Assembly: GCA_002351955.1 (NCBI GenBank)
Contig: DEHO01000021.1
Span: forward strand, 1 to 16,397
DNA from: Flavobacteriales bacterium UBA2798
Lineage (GTDB): Bacteria; Bacteroidota; Bacteroidia; Flavobacteriales_D; UBA2798
DNA: 16,397 bases
Reading direction: 5' to 3'
Both the position numbers and the translations under genes were made by a program. This document shows, piece by piece, positions 14,929-16,397 of the stretch. Position 1 is the stretch's first letter; every line of letters starts with the position of its first letter. The notes under the pieces are model-generated. The model searched no databases. It was not told the origin of the DNA and saw only the letters and a program-made list of their open reading frames with translations.

Positions 14929-16397
14929 ATGATGAAAAAAATAAGCTACTCCGGACTACTAATTGCATTTGTTGTATTATTTACTAATGTAAATGCAGGT
15001 CACCTTGAATTCAGTAACCGAATTTTTAGCGTTCCTGCTGTTTCCAATATTTTGGTAACCGATCAACTTGAAATTGAAGTAAATCCTAAAACAGGATCAT
15101 TTACTGATTATAAAGTCAGTAATATTCTGACTCTCGGTGTTGATCATCATTACAGTGAATTTTTTGCCACTGCGATGGAGGTAAAAGTGAAGTTTTCTCT
15201 TTCGCAGTACAATTCTGCAAACTCACTGGTAGGTACAAGCAGCAAATACCTCACTATTAAGTACGATCCTTTTGGAGGTGCTTACCAGGATAAATCTTCC
15301 TTTTTATTTTCCAATGCCTATCGTTTCGTTGCAGAGATCGACAGTATTTATGTAAATGGCGTTCCAAAAGATAGTCTTCCCGGTTTATTATTTGTAGAAG
15401 GATATACCAATATTGATCGTTTTTATAATTTTTCATCAGCAGCAACTACCCCAATTGTACTCAATGCATTAACTACATCTGAGGTCGATTGTGATGGAGC
15501 TGATGATCATATCACCGTTTCCTGGCCCGCAGTAACTGGAGCAGAAGAATATCATCTTGAGTGGTCCTTTGTTAATGATTACAATGACAGCTTAACATTT
15601 AAACCGGCATCTGCATTAACATTAGATTTCAGAAACAATGCAACACGGGTAAGTACTAAAGCGGAAAACTATACTATTCCATTGTTATTTGAGCATGGCT
15701 ATCTCGCATTCAGAGTTCGTCCTGTGGGGAGGGATCACTCATCACCCGATAATTATATTTTTGGCGTATGGAGCTTACCTGAAAAGGTTAAAGCATCAGA
15801 TCTGGATACTTCTGTTGTGCATGTTATCTTTCCACATGAAGCAAATAAAAACTGGCAAGTCACAACTACATTCGCGGAAGAAGGAAAGAAAAAAGAGGTA
15901 ATCAGTTATTTCGATGGAACATTAAGAAACCGCCAGACTGTAACCAGAATTAACTCGGATAATCATATAATAGTCGGGCAAACAATTTATGATCATCAGG
16001 GAAGACCTGCGGTGACTGTATTGCCGGTTCCTGTGCAGGACTCGGTATGCGACAATAGTTTTGTTGATCATTCGCTTAAGTATTATCCAAATTTTAATTT
16101 AGATGATACCCTAAACTTGTATGGGAGAAACGATTTCGATCTGGATGATCCGGACTCGGCATGCGCGGCAAATGCGGCACCAATGTCGGTGACCAGTGGT
16201 TCGTCCAATTATTATTCGAATGATAATCCAAATCAGAACGGCTACCAATCTTATGTTCCGAATTCAGAAAAGTATCCACTTGTTCAGGTCGAATACACAC
16301 CTGATAATACAGGTCGAATTCGTCGTCAGGGCGGAGTGGGACCTGAATTTCAGTTAGGAAGCGGTCATGAAACATTCTACTATTATGGTCAGCCTAA
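14929..16397 (+). CDS. RHS protein with Fn3-like and DUF6443 regions, N-terminal part, runs off the window
   Basis: 489 complete codons are visible. Start is ATG 14929, or the adjacent ATG 14932, 24 bases after the previous stop. The signal peptide (MMKKISYSGLLIAFVVLFTNVNA) is clear. Residues about 190-285 look like a fibronectin type III module (ITVSWPAVTGAEEYHLEW ... YLAFRVRPVGR). From about 315 onwards the sequence has the features of the DUF6443 region at the front of Bacteroidota RHS proteins: YDHQGRPAVTVLPVPV, YVPNSEKYPLVQVEYTPDNT, GRIRRQGGVGPEFQLGSGHE and YYYGQP. Members of this family continue with many YD repeats, the RHS core and a variable toxin tip, none of which is inside the window. 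This should be the main toxin-carrying gene of the operon. The orphan tip at 1160-2158 carries the same type of core end and could recombine with it. Confidence 0.85.
   Translation, partial: MMKKISYSGLLIAFVVLFTNVNAGHLEFSNRIFSVPAVSNILVTDQLEIEVNPKTGSFTDYKVSNILTLGVDHHYSEFFATAMEVKVKFSLSQYNSANSLVGTSSKYLTIKYDPFGGAYQDKSSFLFSNAYRFVAEIDSIYVNGVPKDSLPGLLFVEGYTNIDRFYNFSSAATTPIVLNALTTSEVDCDGADDHITVSWPAVTGAEEYHLEWSFVNDYNDSLTFKPASALTLDFRNNATRVSTKAENYTIPLLFEHGYLAFRVRPVGRDHSSPDNYIFGVWSLPEKVKASDLDTSVVHVIFPHEANKNWQVTTTFAEEGKKKEVISYFDGTLRNRQTVTRINSDNHIIVGQTIYDHQGRPAVTVLPVPVQDSVCDNSFVDHSLKYYPNFNLDDTLNLYGRNDFDLDDPDSACAANAAPMSVTSGSSNYYSNDNPNQNGYQSYVPNSEKYPLVQVEYTPDNTGRIRRQGGVGPEFQLGSGHETFYYYGQP

Noticed and set aside
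15689..15901. 70-codon + strand ORF
   Set aside because: Lies out of frame inside the Fn3/DUF6443 RHS gene, which has strong family signatures over the same bases.
1..16397. tRNA, rRNA, CRISPR array, insertion sequence or type VI secretion genes
   Set aside because: Looked for by eye on both strands. No cloverleaf-like sequence, regular spaced repeats, transposase motifs or VgrG/PAAR/Hcp-like products were seen.

Overview
The window is AT-rich DNA that looks like Bacteroidota. The main evidence is the Bacteroidota-type RHS architecture: an N-terminal protein opening with a PEVEGFQ...FTGDFSYNIPLL pattern, a downstream protein with the TPDNTGRIRRQGG pattern of the DUF6443 region, and an RHS core ending in SVDP...YPELS.YQF..N.P...IDLDG. 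Supporting evidence is tightly packed gene starts without strong Shine-Dalgarno sequences and promoter candidates of the TTG-N19-TAnnTTTG type. I cannot name a genus.

Left part (1-3254). At the left edge are a possible gene end and a 51-codon ORF on the + strand. Facing them on the - strand is a three-gene module: a tyrosine recombinase (3254-2151), an RHS 'tip' with no ATG start whose reading frame overlaps the recombinase stop (2158-1160), and a secreted beta-rich protein (1143-334) starting 16 bases after the tip ends. The tip keeps only the last part of the RHS core, fused to a papain/NlpC-P60-like hydrolase domain (Cys136, His233), so it reads as a toxin warhead. The secreted protein is the natural candidate for its immunity partner. 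The module is visibly more AT-rich than the right part.

Middle (3255-3765). About 510 bases contain no convincing gene. There are two promoter candidates facing right.

Right part (3766-16397, running off the end). One compact + strand operon, with neighbours overlapping or separated by 1 to 24 bases. In order it encodes an outer-membrane beta-barrel-like protein with coiled coils, a secreted beta-sandwich protein resembling TANFOR-type proteins, a lipoprotein, a very large secreted RHS-system protein broken by an in-frame TGA at 10739, a secreted RHS-continuation protein carrying a YD repeat, a small secreted LolA-like protein, and the start of an RHS protein with an Fn3-like and a DUF6443 region. 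The last protein's core and toxin tip lie outside the window.

Taken together (inference): the right operon looks like an envelope-associated RHS toxin assembly. The left module looks like a recombinase-linked spare warhead with its own immunity gene, which could exchange its tip with the RHS gene at the right through the shared core sequence. The in-frame stop in the 1.86-kcodon gene means the operon may be partly inactivated in this strain, or that the assembly has a base error.
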